A DNA stretch of 64,000 bases from Diprion similis (taxonomy: Eukaryota; Arthropoda; Insecta; Hymenoptera; Diprionidae): positions 15,092,031 to 15,156,030 of the forward strand of contig NC_060106.1 in assembly GCF_021155765.1 (NCBI RefSeq). The letters are read 5' to 3'. Below the pieces are notes generated by a model. The model saw only the letters and a list, made by a program, of their open reading frames with translations, was not told where the DNA came from and made no database searches. Both the position numbers and the translations under genes were made by a program. Shown here piece by piece: positions 39,510-52,299 of this stretch; within the stretch, counting starts at the first letter, position 1; every line of letters starts with the position of its first letter.

Positions 39510-41800
39510 GTACTTTAATAGTAGGGTACAAATCTTTTACTTGGGTTTATATATTTCATTTTTTTTTTTTTTTTTTTTTTTTTTTGTTTCATAAATTACA
39601 CGTCATGTTAGATAAGTTTTGTATGATTATACAACTTTTTATTTATATACATAAATACCGAAGCAACGCACAAATTTTTGCAAGGAAGTACAAGATAGTG
39701 ATAAATACGAACATAAGATCACGCTAGAAAATATATTTTATATAATATGTACACGTAGAATAAAAGTTGTAATAAGAAATATGGTGAAAGTAGATCCAAA
39801 TTAATTTGACAATTCTGTACATTATCGCGACTGATGTATATTAACGGTGTTAAACGCTTTGTCCTAAGCTCTGTGCCTGTGACGGTAAACATCGACAATC
39901 CAAATTGTAAAAACTGACAAGAAATTCACTAAGCGGATAGTTATGGACCTGTACGTAATTTTAGATATCTATTAAATGTTTTGCAAACCATACATGAGAA
40001 GTGACTTCAGCATGTACTGTATAATTACAACCGAACTCGAATAAAAACTCATTCTTTTCATGAGAAAAGTTTATCGCGGTTATCTATTCATTAACCACAT
40101 CCACACATTTACGAAATATCCTATCCGTTATCGCATCCATCACCGACCGCTATAGCACATGGATGCATCGACAGTGCCGCGATTAATTACTTCAACGACA
40201 ACACTGAATTCATAAAAATTCGCGGAAGTGTGTAGTCAACAAGAAAAAACACAGTATGCCTAAAGAATGCTATATACCATTACAGTGAATAATTAACGAC
40301 AGCGATAAATGTCACTGATTTCAACTTCTACCAAAGCCTGCGCATCACTGATGTGTAAAAGTCGTAGCCAGTGGAATTCTAAGTGTAATGTCCTCTCTGG
40401 AGGTGCACTCTTTTTACAAATTTTTTTGGGTGAATTCAATCATTGGACTTGACTGGAGAAGTAAAAATGTCCTGACAAAATCTTGTATCGGTAAACGCGT
40501 CGAAAAATATGTATAATTTTGACCGCGAAAAAAACGCCGCTAGTAGATATTCGGCAAAAGATAAGTGGTGAACATTTTTTTCCCAAATCTAAGAAAGTTA
40601 ATAACATCGTAAACTGTGTGGCATCCAATTGTTCTTCAATTCCCGTATCTAACCATGACTCAGGAATACTGAAGCTGTTTATTGTTTTATTGTTTATTGT
40701 TTTTGGGTCGATAAATTATCGATACCGTTAATAAACACGATTAGATCCACCTGTAATTGACTACCGTGAAATTGTTTAACGCACTACACTAATATCAAAT
40801 TCCACGAAGATAAGGTATAGCCACTATCAAAGATCGTGTAAGATTGCGTCCACTTGGCGTGTGAGGATAAGTCCGAAGTCGTGGTGAATCGAATGCGTAC
40901 TAAGTGACGTACACGTGCGGAGGTCGGTAGATATACATGTGTATTCATATCAAAGAAAGAGGGGGAAAACTAGGCAAGGCTGTTTAAGCCAGAGCTCCGG
41001 AGCCGCAGACGTAGCGAGTAAACCGTCGTCGGCTGTGAAGACGCGTGCGTAAGTGACCAAGTTTCACGAGCGTGTGTTGATTTTGTGCGGCCTCAGACGG
41101 GTAAACGGAAATTGGAACATGGTAGTGTTGACAATTTGAATTTCTCGTTGAAATTACGTAACTCCAGAGCAAAGTAGTTCGTAACAACGTTGCCACGTCT
41201 TGCCTCTCGGTAAACAACAATTGAGTAGTCAATCCAATGACAAGAACTCATTTCTATCGAAATTTCAAATCTGGCAAACTATTTGTGAGCGCTGTGATGC
41301 CGTAATCGTCGGTTTCTCATTAGTTTACGCGCTAACCGCATAACATTAATTTTATCTAACACTGACAGGCCAATTCAATACCTGCGAGGAAAGGCAGATG
41401 TAATGCCTGGTTCAGTATTAATTCGGTCTCCTTCGAAACACGTGTTAATGTAATTCCGGGCAAATATTCCCACCTGCCTTTGCCTGTATCTTCGTTATCA
41501 ACATATAAAGTGTCCTACTTTACTTCATAAAAAGCTAGACTCCGTACATTTCACGCTAGAAAAATTATTCTCATGCCATAGTCTAACATATACTTGGGCT
41601 ACATGCTGAGATCATTAGCATTCTTTAGTCTGACTTCCTCCAAAATCATTCAGTCTGAAGCTAGTTTCGCAGCATTTACTACAGGATGTCCGCTACGAGT
41701 CTTATACTGTGCGCAATTTTTTTAATTCGACAACTCGTAGTTCACTCATACCGTTAAATCGAATTTTTAAGTAAATATCTGTATACCGAATATCTAAATA
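39510..41800. other. Intergenic region with a 27-base T tract
   Basis: This is AT-rich spacer between the carboxylase and transporter genes, with a run of 27 T at 39559-39585. A donor-like GTAAGT at 41049 may end a 5'-UTR exon of the transporter gene, since an acceptor-like TTCCAG ends at 41820. The short ORFs here (for example 40440-40628 and 40984-41232 on the minus strand) show no recognisable features. Confidence 0.5.
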
Positions 41801-41827
41801 CCGTTATTGAAATGTTCCAGAGACGTA

Positions 41828-44339
41828 ATGGCCGAAGAGGCAGGAGGAAAAGAGAAAATAGATGAAAAAGACGAGTTAGAATATGCGCTCGACAAACTCG
41901 GCGAGGGGTCGAAGCTGCTATGGCTTGTTTTTGCCCTTACTGCAACACCCACGTTATTCAACGGACTCCACGCGACGTCTTACGTTTTTTTAGCCGAGGT
42001 AAAGTCGCCGAGAAAAACGCAGCAGGAAGGACGCGCGTGACGTGTACGCGATTAATAACGTAGAACATGCACACGAAAAGTGATAAGCGAGTAAACATTT
42101 TCACCTTATCACCTGACTCACCTGGACGACTGCATGTCCATACAGGTACCCACTCACTGGTGTGCAGTCCCAGAGTTATCGGCAGCCAACTGGACTGATT
42201 CACAAATTAGAAATATATCATCAGCATCCTCTTGTTCCGTGTATTCCTACGATTACTCGTATCTGGCTGAACTGGGATTTGAAGGTGCCTTGGAGTACGT
42301 GAGCTCAAATGAGAATCCAGGAAGCGAAAGCTGCACGGCGATCAGCTACGCGGATGACATTGACGGAACGTCGATCGTCGCTGAAGTAAGATCACTCATT
42401 CATAGTCTTGCGGTCAATTCTCTAATTGGCTGGAAATGACTCTTAATTGATGGTATTGATGAATTATTACAGTGGGATCTGGTCTGTGACAGAACCGCGT
42501 TACGAAGTAGCGTCCAGATGGCATTGTCCTTGGGAAAATTTCTTGGCGCTAGTACGTTCGGCGTTGTTGCCGACAAGTTCGGAAGACGAATCAGCTACAT
42601 AACTGGTGCTGTGTTACTGATCGTCGCTGGACCCCTTAGTGCCATTGCTCCCTGGTATTGGCTGTTCATGATACTCCGAGCTCTGATTGGAGTCAGTAAT
42701 TCCGCAATTTATCATTCGTCCTTCACGATTCGTAAGTATTGAAGTTCAGAATCATATGCCGTGAGGATTTGCTTTTATCACCACGACACGAAACACGACA
42801 ATTAGTAGACCACGATAAGTAGACTTTGGCACTCAAACTTTCACGTTGCACTGTGTTTATTTAACCAAATTGTATTTCTCAATTAAAACATAGTTTTCAT
42901 CAAAATTAATGGTGATTTTGTAATTAGTAACAGAGGTTGCTGGTCCCAAACACAGAGCGTGGATGGGAATCGTCTACAGTATGGGCTATCCATTCGGAAT
43001 GATGATTCTCCCAGGAATCGCCTACTTGGTACATGATTGGAAACTTCTTCAATTAGCCATTACCGTACCGGCTATTGTCTTGCTTCTCCATTGCTGGTAA
43101 CAATTACTGTCAAGATGAACCGAATGCACGTTTGACCAATCTGGTTGTTCCACTCACTCAATTGCTTCACTGTGCCAAGGTCTTGCTGGTATATTGAGGA
43201 GATGCGAGATAATGAATGTTTTAAACCATTTCAGGTTTATGCCGGAATCCCCACGGTGGTTAATGTCTCAGAATCGTCGTAAAGAGGCGCAAGCGATTAT
43301 CGAAAGTTCGTACGGTCCCATTTACGCAGGTAATGACAGTCATGCCCTGGCAACACACGAAAAGGATAGCAAGAATTATGCGCAAAGAGAAGACGTTAAA
43401 GTTTCAAACGAACAACTGAGTTTTTCTGAAAAATGGAAAAGTTTGATCGAGTTAGTCTCCAACGTGGAATTGCGGAAGAGAATATTCATCGCGTACCTCG
43501 CATGGGCCGCGACGTCCCTTTCGTACTACGCAATTGGTGAGCAGAATGCCTGATTGTTTGTGAGACATAATTGTTGTTCATTAGAATGATACGGTTAGTA
43601 ATACTCAATCTGAATCATCCTCATCTTTCAGCATTGAACGTGGACAACTTTTCGGCCAATCGATACTTGTACGCCTTTCTGACAGGAGCCACTGAAATAC
43701 CAGCGTATTTGGTGCCATTACCACTTTTAGCTTTAATGGGTCGCCGTCCTGTTACAGCTCTATTATTTTCGATATCCGGTGTAGCGCTGCTCAGTATTTT
43801 GCTAATTCCTCAAGCAGAAACAACCGCCATCACGGCAGTTGCATTGACTGGAAGATTAGCTGTGGCCGCGGTGTTCAGCGTTATAATCTTGCACACTTCT
43901 GAATTATTCCCTACGGTGAGTAAATAAATTTTTCAAACAATAATGTCAACATCCTTATACCACACTCGGAATATTTCTCGAGCACTCGAAGTCACGTAAG
44001 AGTTTTTGTTTTCAAATCCCATTCGAATTTCAAATCCAAGAAATTAATTCGAACGTCTTGCTTGACATGCGCATTCAGGTTTGTCGAAACAGCGCTGTGG
44101 GGACGAGCTCAACTATGGCTCACGTTGGCAGCATTGCGGCGCCGTACGTCGTCGATTTATTAGGGGAAAAGGTGTGGTGGGGACCCAGCACACTATGTGG
44201 CGCTTTGGCGCTCATCGCTGGGTTATTGTCCCTGGTTCTACCAGAAACGCGGGGAAGACCTTTGACTGATACCGTCGACGAGGAACTGGCCGAGGGACGG
44301 GGAAGCGTATCAATTAAAAACTGTTGTTCGTTTAGATAG
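41828..44339 (+). CDS. SLC22-type organic cation/carnitine transporter (MFS)
   Basis: A 12-helix plasma-membrane transporter of the Major Facilitator Superfamily, likely moving organic cations, carnitine or other small organic ions; the substrate cannot be told from sequence. Seven exons: 41828-41998, 42146-42385, 42473-42731, 42928-43096, 43235-43536, 43632-43915, 44079-44339; 561 aa, the usual length. All phases agree. After TM1 comes the large Cys-containing extracellular loop (residues about 58-137) typical of SLC22. WDLVCD (138-143) follows, then the MFS motif DKFGRR (171-176), MPESPRWL (282-289) before the central cytosolic loop, ELFPT..RN before TM11, and LPETRGRPL near the end. I preferred ATG 41828 (MAEEAGGKEK), just after an acceptor-like TTCCAG ending at 41820. 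This implies a 5'-UTR intron. It resembles insect 'organic cation transporter protein' or carcinine transporter relatives. Confidence 0.93.
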
Positions 44340-44369
44340 AAATACGCCGGCCAATTCATGCTACAGTAC

Positions 44370-44375
44370 AATAAA
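44370..44375 (+). terminator. AATAAA poly(A) signal of the transporter gene
   Basis: The signal lies only 31 bases after the stop codon at 44339, giving a very short 3' UTR if used. Confidence 0.55.
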
Positions 44376-44379
44376 TGGA

Positions 44380-46690
44380 TAGATCAGAGGTGCTGTTCAT
44401 TTGATCGTTGCAATCCCAGATAGCATTCTGTTGCAAGTTCACGTTACGGTCATGTGCACGTGCATGACTCGGACGGCAGCCACTATCTGTCTGTTAGAGT
44501 ATGGAATTTATATGTCTGATAAATTCAGAAGAAATACACTCACTTTATGCCTACAACGAGATTATAGAAGAAATCATGAAACAGCAGTACGCGGTTATTA
44601 TAAATATATCTTTGGATACATTAATTTTATACGACGTAGCTAGATATTATTATTAAATTGTGTAGTTTTTAATCATATTGACCAAGTTATATGAAATGAA
44701 TAGAAGGAAATAGAAAATAATGAAGTATTTGAAGTAACCAAATAAAAATTAATATTTCTTTTTTTAATAATGTGATATAGACCAAATGGTATACCCAATA
44801 CCACAACCATTGAAAGTATCCAATTATTAGCTAAATTAGTACTACATATTGAAGATGTTATATTGTAATATGATAACGTTATTTGGACCCGCATTACAGG
44901 TCTTCGTAGACGTATTTATAATTTTTAAATATAATTTGACAACGGTTACCTTGTGAAATTAGGTATAATCAAAATTTAGGTTTAATTCTGTGCCTAATTT
45001 TAGACATAATTACTAAACGCGTAACGGACCCAAGCCAACCCGAGCTGCCCAGTTTTTGAGCCAATATACACATTGATGGATACATGTGTTAAGTATTATA
45101 CGTATTATGAAATGTTGACTTTCTACTTTTAGCTCGATTTTGAATCTTTCAACTTTCGAAATCAATTAATCGTCTCTGAAAGTCGACTTTTCGATGTAAG
45201 TCGATTGTCAAATTTTTGTTATCAATTGTCAAGGAAAGCTATTTTATAAGGCGAGATGAATCAACTATTTGTTGAGAATAATCAAATAACGGCTACCAAC
45301 TATCGACTAATCGTGTAGCCACTACAACAGAATAATATTTTGAAAGGTAGCGTTTTTATTGGAACTTTAGGATAGGTCCTAAGAGAAAGAACTTTGGTTA
45401 TTAATTATTTGCTACCTTGACGTCAGTTTTTAAATTAGGCTGACAATCTTGACCGACTCGAAGAAGATCGACTTGTAACGAGAAAGATCGATTCTGAATA
45501 ATCGACTACTGTCAACGAAGAATCAAATTTTAACTGAAGTCAGAGTCGACTTACCATCCCTGGCGACGCATGAATACTGCAGCAGCACTGTTTGACCACC
45601 TTGACAACCCTTATGTAGCTTTGTTGTTTACTCGTTTGTTCTGTGGCGCCATGCAACAATCATGCAACATTCTGCCGCAAAGCGCTGATGATGGGGATCT
45701 TGCATGACCTGAGGATGACACACGAAATCCGACCTGAAAACGTAATTGATCCTTGTGTCATATCGGTCATATCCCAAATTGTTTTATAAATTGTATCACA
45801 ATAAATAAAAGTCGATGTATAAAAAAATGAGTCCTATCAAAACTCCTATCACCTTCTCCTGCCTCAACTGCAAGGAATTGACAATATTTTGTTAGGTTAA
45901 AAAAAGAATCAGTTCCAATACGCCAGTATTTACTATATTGTTTTTCACTGAAGCTCAAATGGAATTAGCTATCATGAATAAGATGCTCTCATTTTCCGTT
46001 ATTTACTTTTAGCTGCCGTCGCATATGAATGACGTGTGTTCCCAGCTAATGCCGTGAACTCGTATGATAACATTTTTTTGCTATTCTGTAGGATATACTA
46101 TTGCCTTCGATATTATAGTGTGTGTTTCGTAGGTTAAAATTATCACGTTATTACGGTGAATAATCGTCAGAGTAGAGACGGAATTACGCAATTTCGTATA
46201 ACAATAGTCTGCTGTTATCGTCACTGATAGACATGTATTTGAGCCATAATTCGTCTGTGGCTACATACGTATATGGATAGCCATAATGGCAGATGGCGTG
46301 TTACACAGGTTGCAGCCTGTGGTAGAAATGCCGGCGCAGAAATAATGTTAGCACAGTAGGTACAGAAGTATGGTAACCAGTGCGACTCATGATTATGTAC
46401 GCAATACGGTATAACATATCTATACTACACACGTAGAAGTGCCGCGTGTATTTTTAGCATATTGTGAGGGAAAAGGTAGCGATCGTTTCTATCAAATATG
46501 CCCGTCGTTGGACTGGTCGAATCAATGAAAATTGAATACATTTTCGAATCTCATCGTTTCAGCAGATTTAAATATAAATCCGCCAATTTCTACCCAAGTA
46601 CAAATACGACGAAAGATAAAGGCTGAGGAGGGAACTTGAGATAAGTCATGAATTTCAGCAGCATAGAACGCCGTCGTAATGATTTAAAAT
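44380..46690. other. Intergenic region with a degenerate TCGACTT-type repeat
   Basis: No convincing gene. Between about 45133 and 45550 the motif TCGAYT or a close variant recurs about nine times on both sides of a spacer. The two halves look like a worn inverted repeat, possibly a decayed DNA transposon. The small minus-strand ORFs at 44673-44894 and 45767-45958 show no domain. Confidence 0.45.
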
Positions 46691-46704
46691 AGCGAACGGG
46701 ACTC

Positions 46705-46733
46705 AGGGCGCCATCTTGGCACGCGCCATCTGG
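46705..46733. promoter_or_regulatory. Paired YY1/Pho-like motifs upstream of the zinc-finger gene
   Basis: GGCGCCATCTTGG and, 15 bases on, CGCGCCATCTGG both contain, on the reverse strand, AGATGGCGC, the core recognised by YY1/Pleiohomeotic. They lie about 200-230 bases before the ATG at 46936, a usual place for such motifs in TATA-less promoters. The role is inferred from motif and position. Confidence 0.4.
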
Positions 46734-46935
46734 ATAGCGCGAGTGAAAAGTTTACGGTGGCAAAATATTGAAAAAGTGTTTGAAAACATAAATATTTCCT
46801 TGAAATCGGGTATTGAGAAGTGAACAAAATATCTATGGACGATCGCCTGATACTGTATAATATACAGAGTTCTATTCTTCTCACCATTGATGTATTATGG
46901 CTATATTTGAGAAGACCTAACCTCGGCAAAGAAAA

Positions 46936-49900
46936 ATGAGTGCCTCTGAGGAGGGTATGATATATTTTGCCTACCAAGGCGACGACGATGACGATGATAG
47001 GGGTAGCAATTTACCAGAAGGATCTACCGACCAATTGGTAACTTTGAAAGAATCCAAAGAAAAGCCCGATGGCACGACTAGGGACACCGTCACTGATGCC
47101 GTAACAGACCACGACTACATCGATCTCATTCAGGATAAGCAAATTGACCAATTGTCTAACATTGAGGATGGAACGATAATCATCATACATGATCAAGACG
47201 AAGTTGACGAGGCTGATGCGCCGAACCCTGTGGCTGCTGCTCCGCCTAAGGAGCAGCAAACATTTTCTCAAATAACAAATTTATCCCAATTAAAGAAAGT
47301 AACGCCTCGATTGAAGTTGCCTAGTTCTGAGCAGAACTTGGTGAAGGGATTAGCCGAGTTGAAGAAAATGAATTCACAGTTACGAGATAAACGAACTGCG
47401 GCGATATTAGACGAGGCTAAACAACAGTTGAAAAAGTATTGTCGGACTTGCGCGGGATTGAAACTGCCATTGGTAGATATATTCAGCGACAAAGGTATGC
47501 AGATGCGACTTAATCAGCAAATGAAACATTTGGAGGACATAGATCAAAATGATAGTTTATCAACGCAAATGTGTATGGACTGCATATGCGATTTGAAAAT
47601 GAGTTACAAATTTTTCATGCAAATCAAAAAGGCAGAGTTTAAACTAAAATCTATGTACACGGCGCTAAGCGAGCCCTTGGGTAACGAACGCCCCTCTTCG
47701 AAAGAGTTACAGTCTAGCGAAGCGAGCAAAATTATCACTTGGAATACCCCTACAGTAAAGATTGAAAAAGATGTGCATACTTATTCTAAGAAAAAGACCA
47801 ATAATACCGTAAGCGGACCCAAGTCTGTTGGACTGCCGAAAATATCCTCATTTCGTTCACTGCGAGAGAATTCTAATGCTTCAAAATTGCCCCCAATTAA
47901 ATTGAAAGAGGAACCATTATCAGTTTCAGAAAATGAGGGCACACCAGATAGATTTGAAGATGTCACAGATGCTAATCGCAACGACGACAATGAATCAATC
48001 GAGGAATTCGACCCAGAAGATCTGCCGTTACATGCGGATAGCTCTGAATATGATGGGTCTAATGACGAACGTGACCAACCTGAATTCCAGAACGTGAAAA
48101 AAGCTCGTACTGAGTCCGAATCACAGAAGGGAGAACTCTCGGCGACCCCTATGGTATATCAATATGACGATACAAAGAAGGCGTATGTTAAATACGAGGC
48201 TGGAGATAGTACGGAAACTCTGCGCAACCCAGCAAAACAGGTAATAAAAACAGAAACTGAAGAGGATTTAGGTGATTCAAAAGAACAGCCAAACATTTTA
48301 AAGAAAAGGATTTCGGTGCCTCTTACATCCAAGTCAGTCTTGGATGCTGTAGAAACAGGTCTTTCGGTAGACTTGAATAGTTCTACCATCTCAGAAAAAA
48401 CGCTGCAAAAGTTAAGCGTGAATCATCCGCTGAGTATTGGTACTAAAGACGAAGACGGAATTATGTATGTAACGGTTAAAGGATCAAAGCCGAATGAATT
48501 GTTATTAGTAAAAGTTAAAAAAATGGACAAACCAGGAGAAAAGACCGAAGATACAAATCTCTCCCATACAGCTATTGATATGAAACCGGTAGACAGAATG
48601 CTGAAAAAGTATGAAGCATTGAAAATGAAAGAAAAAGATTTGTTTTCCGATAAATTTCGAAAACCTGACATCAGAGAGCAAATAATAGAGGAACAAATAG
48701 AAGAATATAAAAGAAGAAGAGAACAGGTTCTAGGCTCCAATAGCGCGATGATCGCCGACAATGGATCATCAAAACCAATCAAAACAGAAGGGAAATCGAC
48801 ATATCGCACATATTCTCAAGATACTAGAGATGAAAATTCTACCATAAAAATAAAAGAAGATCCAGCTGATTTGGAGGCACGTGAAGAAAATCCAGGTAAC
48901 GAAGAGTTCAAAGCAGATGGCGAAAAGTCTGACGAGTGCCAGTCATCGACCGACAGACCGTACCCAAGTTCTGAGGACTATTTGGCTAGGTTGGCTCGAC
49001 TTGAACAAAAATGGGAAGAGGCTAAACAGAAACGAGAATCTTTGCAAAAAGAATTTGACGAATCGTGCATTGAGGGTAACCAGGAAAAATTGGAACGAAT
49101 ATTAGGAGAAAAAGACAAAAATTTAAAAGAGTTTGAGGAGTATTTGAAACAGAGAAAAATTGTGATAAATAGATTGAAAGATGAAGATATCATATCACTG
49201 TACGAGAATAGGCACAACATGGTGATAAAAGAAGACGTAGAGATGTCGCAGGAGTCTGGTGATGATTTGTTTGTTATTGAAGAAACAATTCCCCTTGAAG
49301 ATTATTTGGAATGTGATTATTGTCCAGCTACATTTCCTTTTGACGATGTGCTCCAAGAACACATGAAGACGCATGATTACAAAATACTGCACTATTGTGA
49401 AGACTGTAACACAGAATTCTCAACTAACAAGGCAAGAAAAAATCACAACATCACGTGCATGCAAAAGTTGATATGCAAATACTGCGAATTGATGTTAGAT
49501 TCAAAGGGTAAAAAACGACAGCATGAACAGAAGCATTGCGACAGTATGTATGGCCAGCTATGTGATTATTGTGGGGAAAAATTCAAACATCAAGGAACGC
49601 TGGATCAGCATATTAAAATGCAGCACATGAGCTGGGAAAAAGTATATCAGTGTCCAAAATGTCCTAAAAAGTTTGCATTCAAGCAGAAGTTAAGCTTTCA
49701 TGTAAAATCTGTCCACACAACATTGAGAGCTTTTCTCTGTGAGGATTGTGGCGCAGATTTTAAAAATCCTGCAAGTCTACGGCACCATAGAATTCGCAAA
49801 CATCAGCCTGTGGGTAACAAAAGAGAATGTACGGTTTGCCATAAACTGGTGCCATTTTATAGTCTGTCCAAGCATATGCATACACACAAAGCTTACACCA

Positions 49901-51489
49901 TACAATGTCCGCACTGCGATAAGATGTTTAAAAACAGTTCAACGCTGAAGCAGCACGTTAGAATTCATGAGGACCAAAGACAATATAGATGTGATATTTG
50001 CGGCGTAGGATTTAATCGAAGAGACGGTTTAAGACTGCACATGAGAGTGCACGAGAAAACCGATAGTCGGGGTTTAAAGGAATGCTCGTGCCAAGTGTGC
50101 GGCGAGAAATTCCCAAATCATTCAATGCTTGTGATTCATAGAAACAGGGTTCACAAGGATGGAAGACAGTACACCTGTCACATCTGTAACAGATCAATGA
50201 TCTCACCTCGGTCTTTGGAATGGCACATGTCGCACATCCATAATCAGGCTCTTCCTGGTGAGGTAAAGTCGGATCCGTTAGCACCTACTGAAAAGAAAAG
50301 AGTAACTTGTTACCATTGCGAAAAAACTTTCAAGACAGAAATGATTTTGCGTACTCACATTAAAAATACGCATGTTAAAAAGGATCCTATGAAATGCACC
50401 GAGTGCGATGAGGTGTTCACGTCGGAGGTCAGACTGAGACACCATATGATGGTGGTACACAACAGGCTCGAAGGAACTTTGCCATGTCCGCATTGTCCGA
50501 AAAGATTTGTTAATCAACTCAGATTGAAAACGCACATGATCTCACATTCTGAAGAGAGACCGTACACCTGCGAAATATGTGGTTTCAATCTGAAAACAAA
50601 AATTCAGTTAATAAAACATCATCAAAATAGACACAGTGACGAAAGACCATTGCAATGCAGATTTTGTCCATGGAGGTGCAAACAAGTCAGCGCTCTTGTT
50701 TGCCACGAAAGAACACACACTAATGAAAGGCCGTACGCCTGCAGTGTTTGCAGGCAACGCTTCAAGTACCTGGGCGACAAAAACAAGCATGAAAGAAGAC
50801 ACGAAAGTTTAGGAGGATCAGGTTTCAAGAGAATCGTAACAGGCAGAAATACAAAACAGCCAAAAATACAAGCAGTCGAACTTACTTCCTGCTCTGAGCA
50901 GGATCAGGAAGACTACGAGCAAGCTCAAGCTCATTATGGTACTGAAGATCAAACCGATGATCAGTTTGCGGATGAAAAGTTGGAAAAATACGAGCCAGAA
51001 GATATGGAAGAAGAATATGAACAGGCATATGATCAGGTAAGATAAACAGATTTCTTTGAAAAAATTCAATGGAAATTGTATACTAAGGCTATTTTATTTT
51101 TTTACTTTTGGCGTTGAGTTAGATAAATTAAATTTATAACTGTGATACTTACTCATTAATGTTTTTTTTTCAAACATTTTCAGGACTATGAGACATCAAG
51201 AGAAGCTTCGGAAGCAGCGGAAGTTATAATGAACATGGAAGATGGTACGGTATACACCGAGGAAGTGACTGCGGAGAACCTCGAGAATGCGGAGATTATT
51301 ACTGACGAAATGACGGATCAAATTCTGCAGTCTGGAACAGTTGTACATTTTCAGCAGCAAGTTGATGCTGGAAAAATTCAAGTTATTCCAGTTATGTTAT
51401 CTTTGCCAGACCTAACTGATGCCAATTCTGAGGTTAATCTTGCTACAGCTTCTATTATGTACAATGCCAATGAAGATGGAGTCCTATAG
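46936..51489 (+). CDS. ZAD-domain C2H2 zinc-finger protein with 17 fingers
   Basis: A probable nuclear DNA-binding regulator, 1468 aa, from two exons (46936-51036 and 51184-51489; phase-0 GT/AG intron). The start ATG opens an acidic N-terminus (run of eight Asp/Glu-type residues near 15-24). A zinc-finger-associated (ZAD) domain covers about 166-240, with its four zinc ligands at Cys169, Cys172, Cys213 and Cys216. ZADs usually mediate dimer formation. A long low-complexity, Glu/Lys/Ser-rich middle follows, with SUMO-type IKxE motifs and a coiled-coil-like stretch at about 680-770. Seventeen C2H2 fingers (one ending C2HC) span about 793-1289. Many have weak or missing TGEKP linkers, so not all need bind DNA. 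The C-terminus is acidic and continues in exon 2. I cannot assign an orthologue or target genes. Nearly the whole protein lies in one 4.1-kb exon. Confidence 0.95.
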
Positions 51490-52287
51490 AAGCGTACGAC
51501 CCGCAGGCTTTTGAAGCAAGAAATACGACTCCATCTTCGTTGTCAATGCTCAATAAGTGAATATTACCTATTAAATAGGTCGGGTGAAAATATACAATAC
51601 AGAATACTTACAGTTTTAATGTTGCAAATTTTTTTAGTGAATTGAATTTCATTACATTAGATATGGAACTGAATATCAAACTTGTACTATGTAGGTATTC
51701 TTGTTTTGTTCTTCACAATGTCTGCGCCACTTTCAATTCCATTCGGTTGTAAATTTGTTCAGATTATTATTACGCTCGCTGAATGTAATGAAACAGCATA
51801 CACATTTATTTTATTTAAGACGACTGAACTTATTTCTCCGCAAACTTTGCGCGCAATTCTAAGTTTAATTACAGATTGTTAATAATTATTTAGCAGCTGT
51901 AGTAAAGGTGGTTCAAAATTTATCAATTATTTTAATGTTTTGACTTTAGTCGAGTATTGGTAACAGTGTTGTTAAACATATCTTCTTTTCCTTTTTATTC
52001 AAAGAAAGGCATTCGTTATGCTCTCCTCACAGCCGATAAAAACAAGAATTAAATTTTCCTGCAAATTATCAGATATCCGGTGAGTTGCAAAAAATCGCCT
52101 TCTTTGTAAATATTAAGTATTTGTAAGCAAATGTTCGGTAAATCTATCAAAGATGTGTAATCTGAATATTTACTAATAATTTTTTGGTAGAATTACTGCT
52201 GAAACATATTGAGATAGTTACTTATAATATATTGATAAGCATGCCTACTGTGCATATATTTCGGCGAATACCATACCTATGTATTGT

Positions 52288-52293
52288 AATAAA
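52288..52293 (+). terminator. AATAAA poly(A) signal of the zinc-finger gene
   Basis: A canonical signal about 800 bases after the stop codon at 51489, in AT-rich DNA. It is the best candidate I noticed before the convergent gene begins. Confidence 0.4.
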
Positions 52294-52299
52294 TATAAT

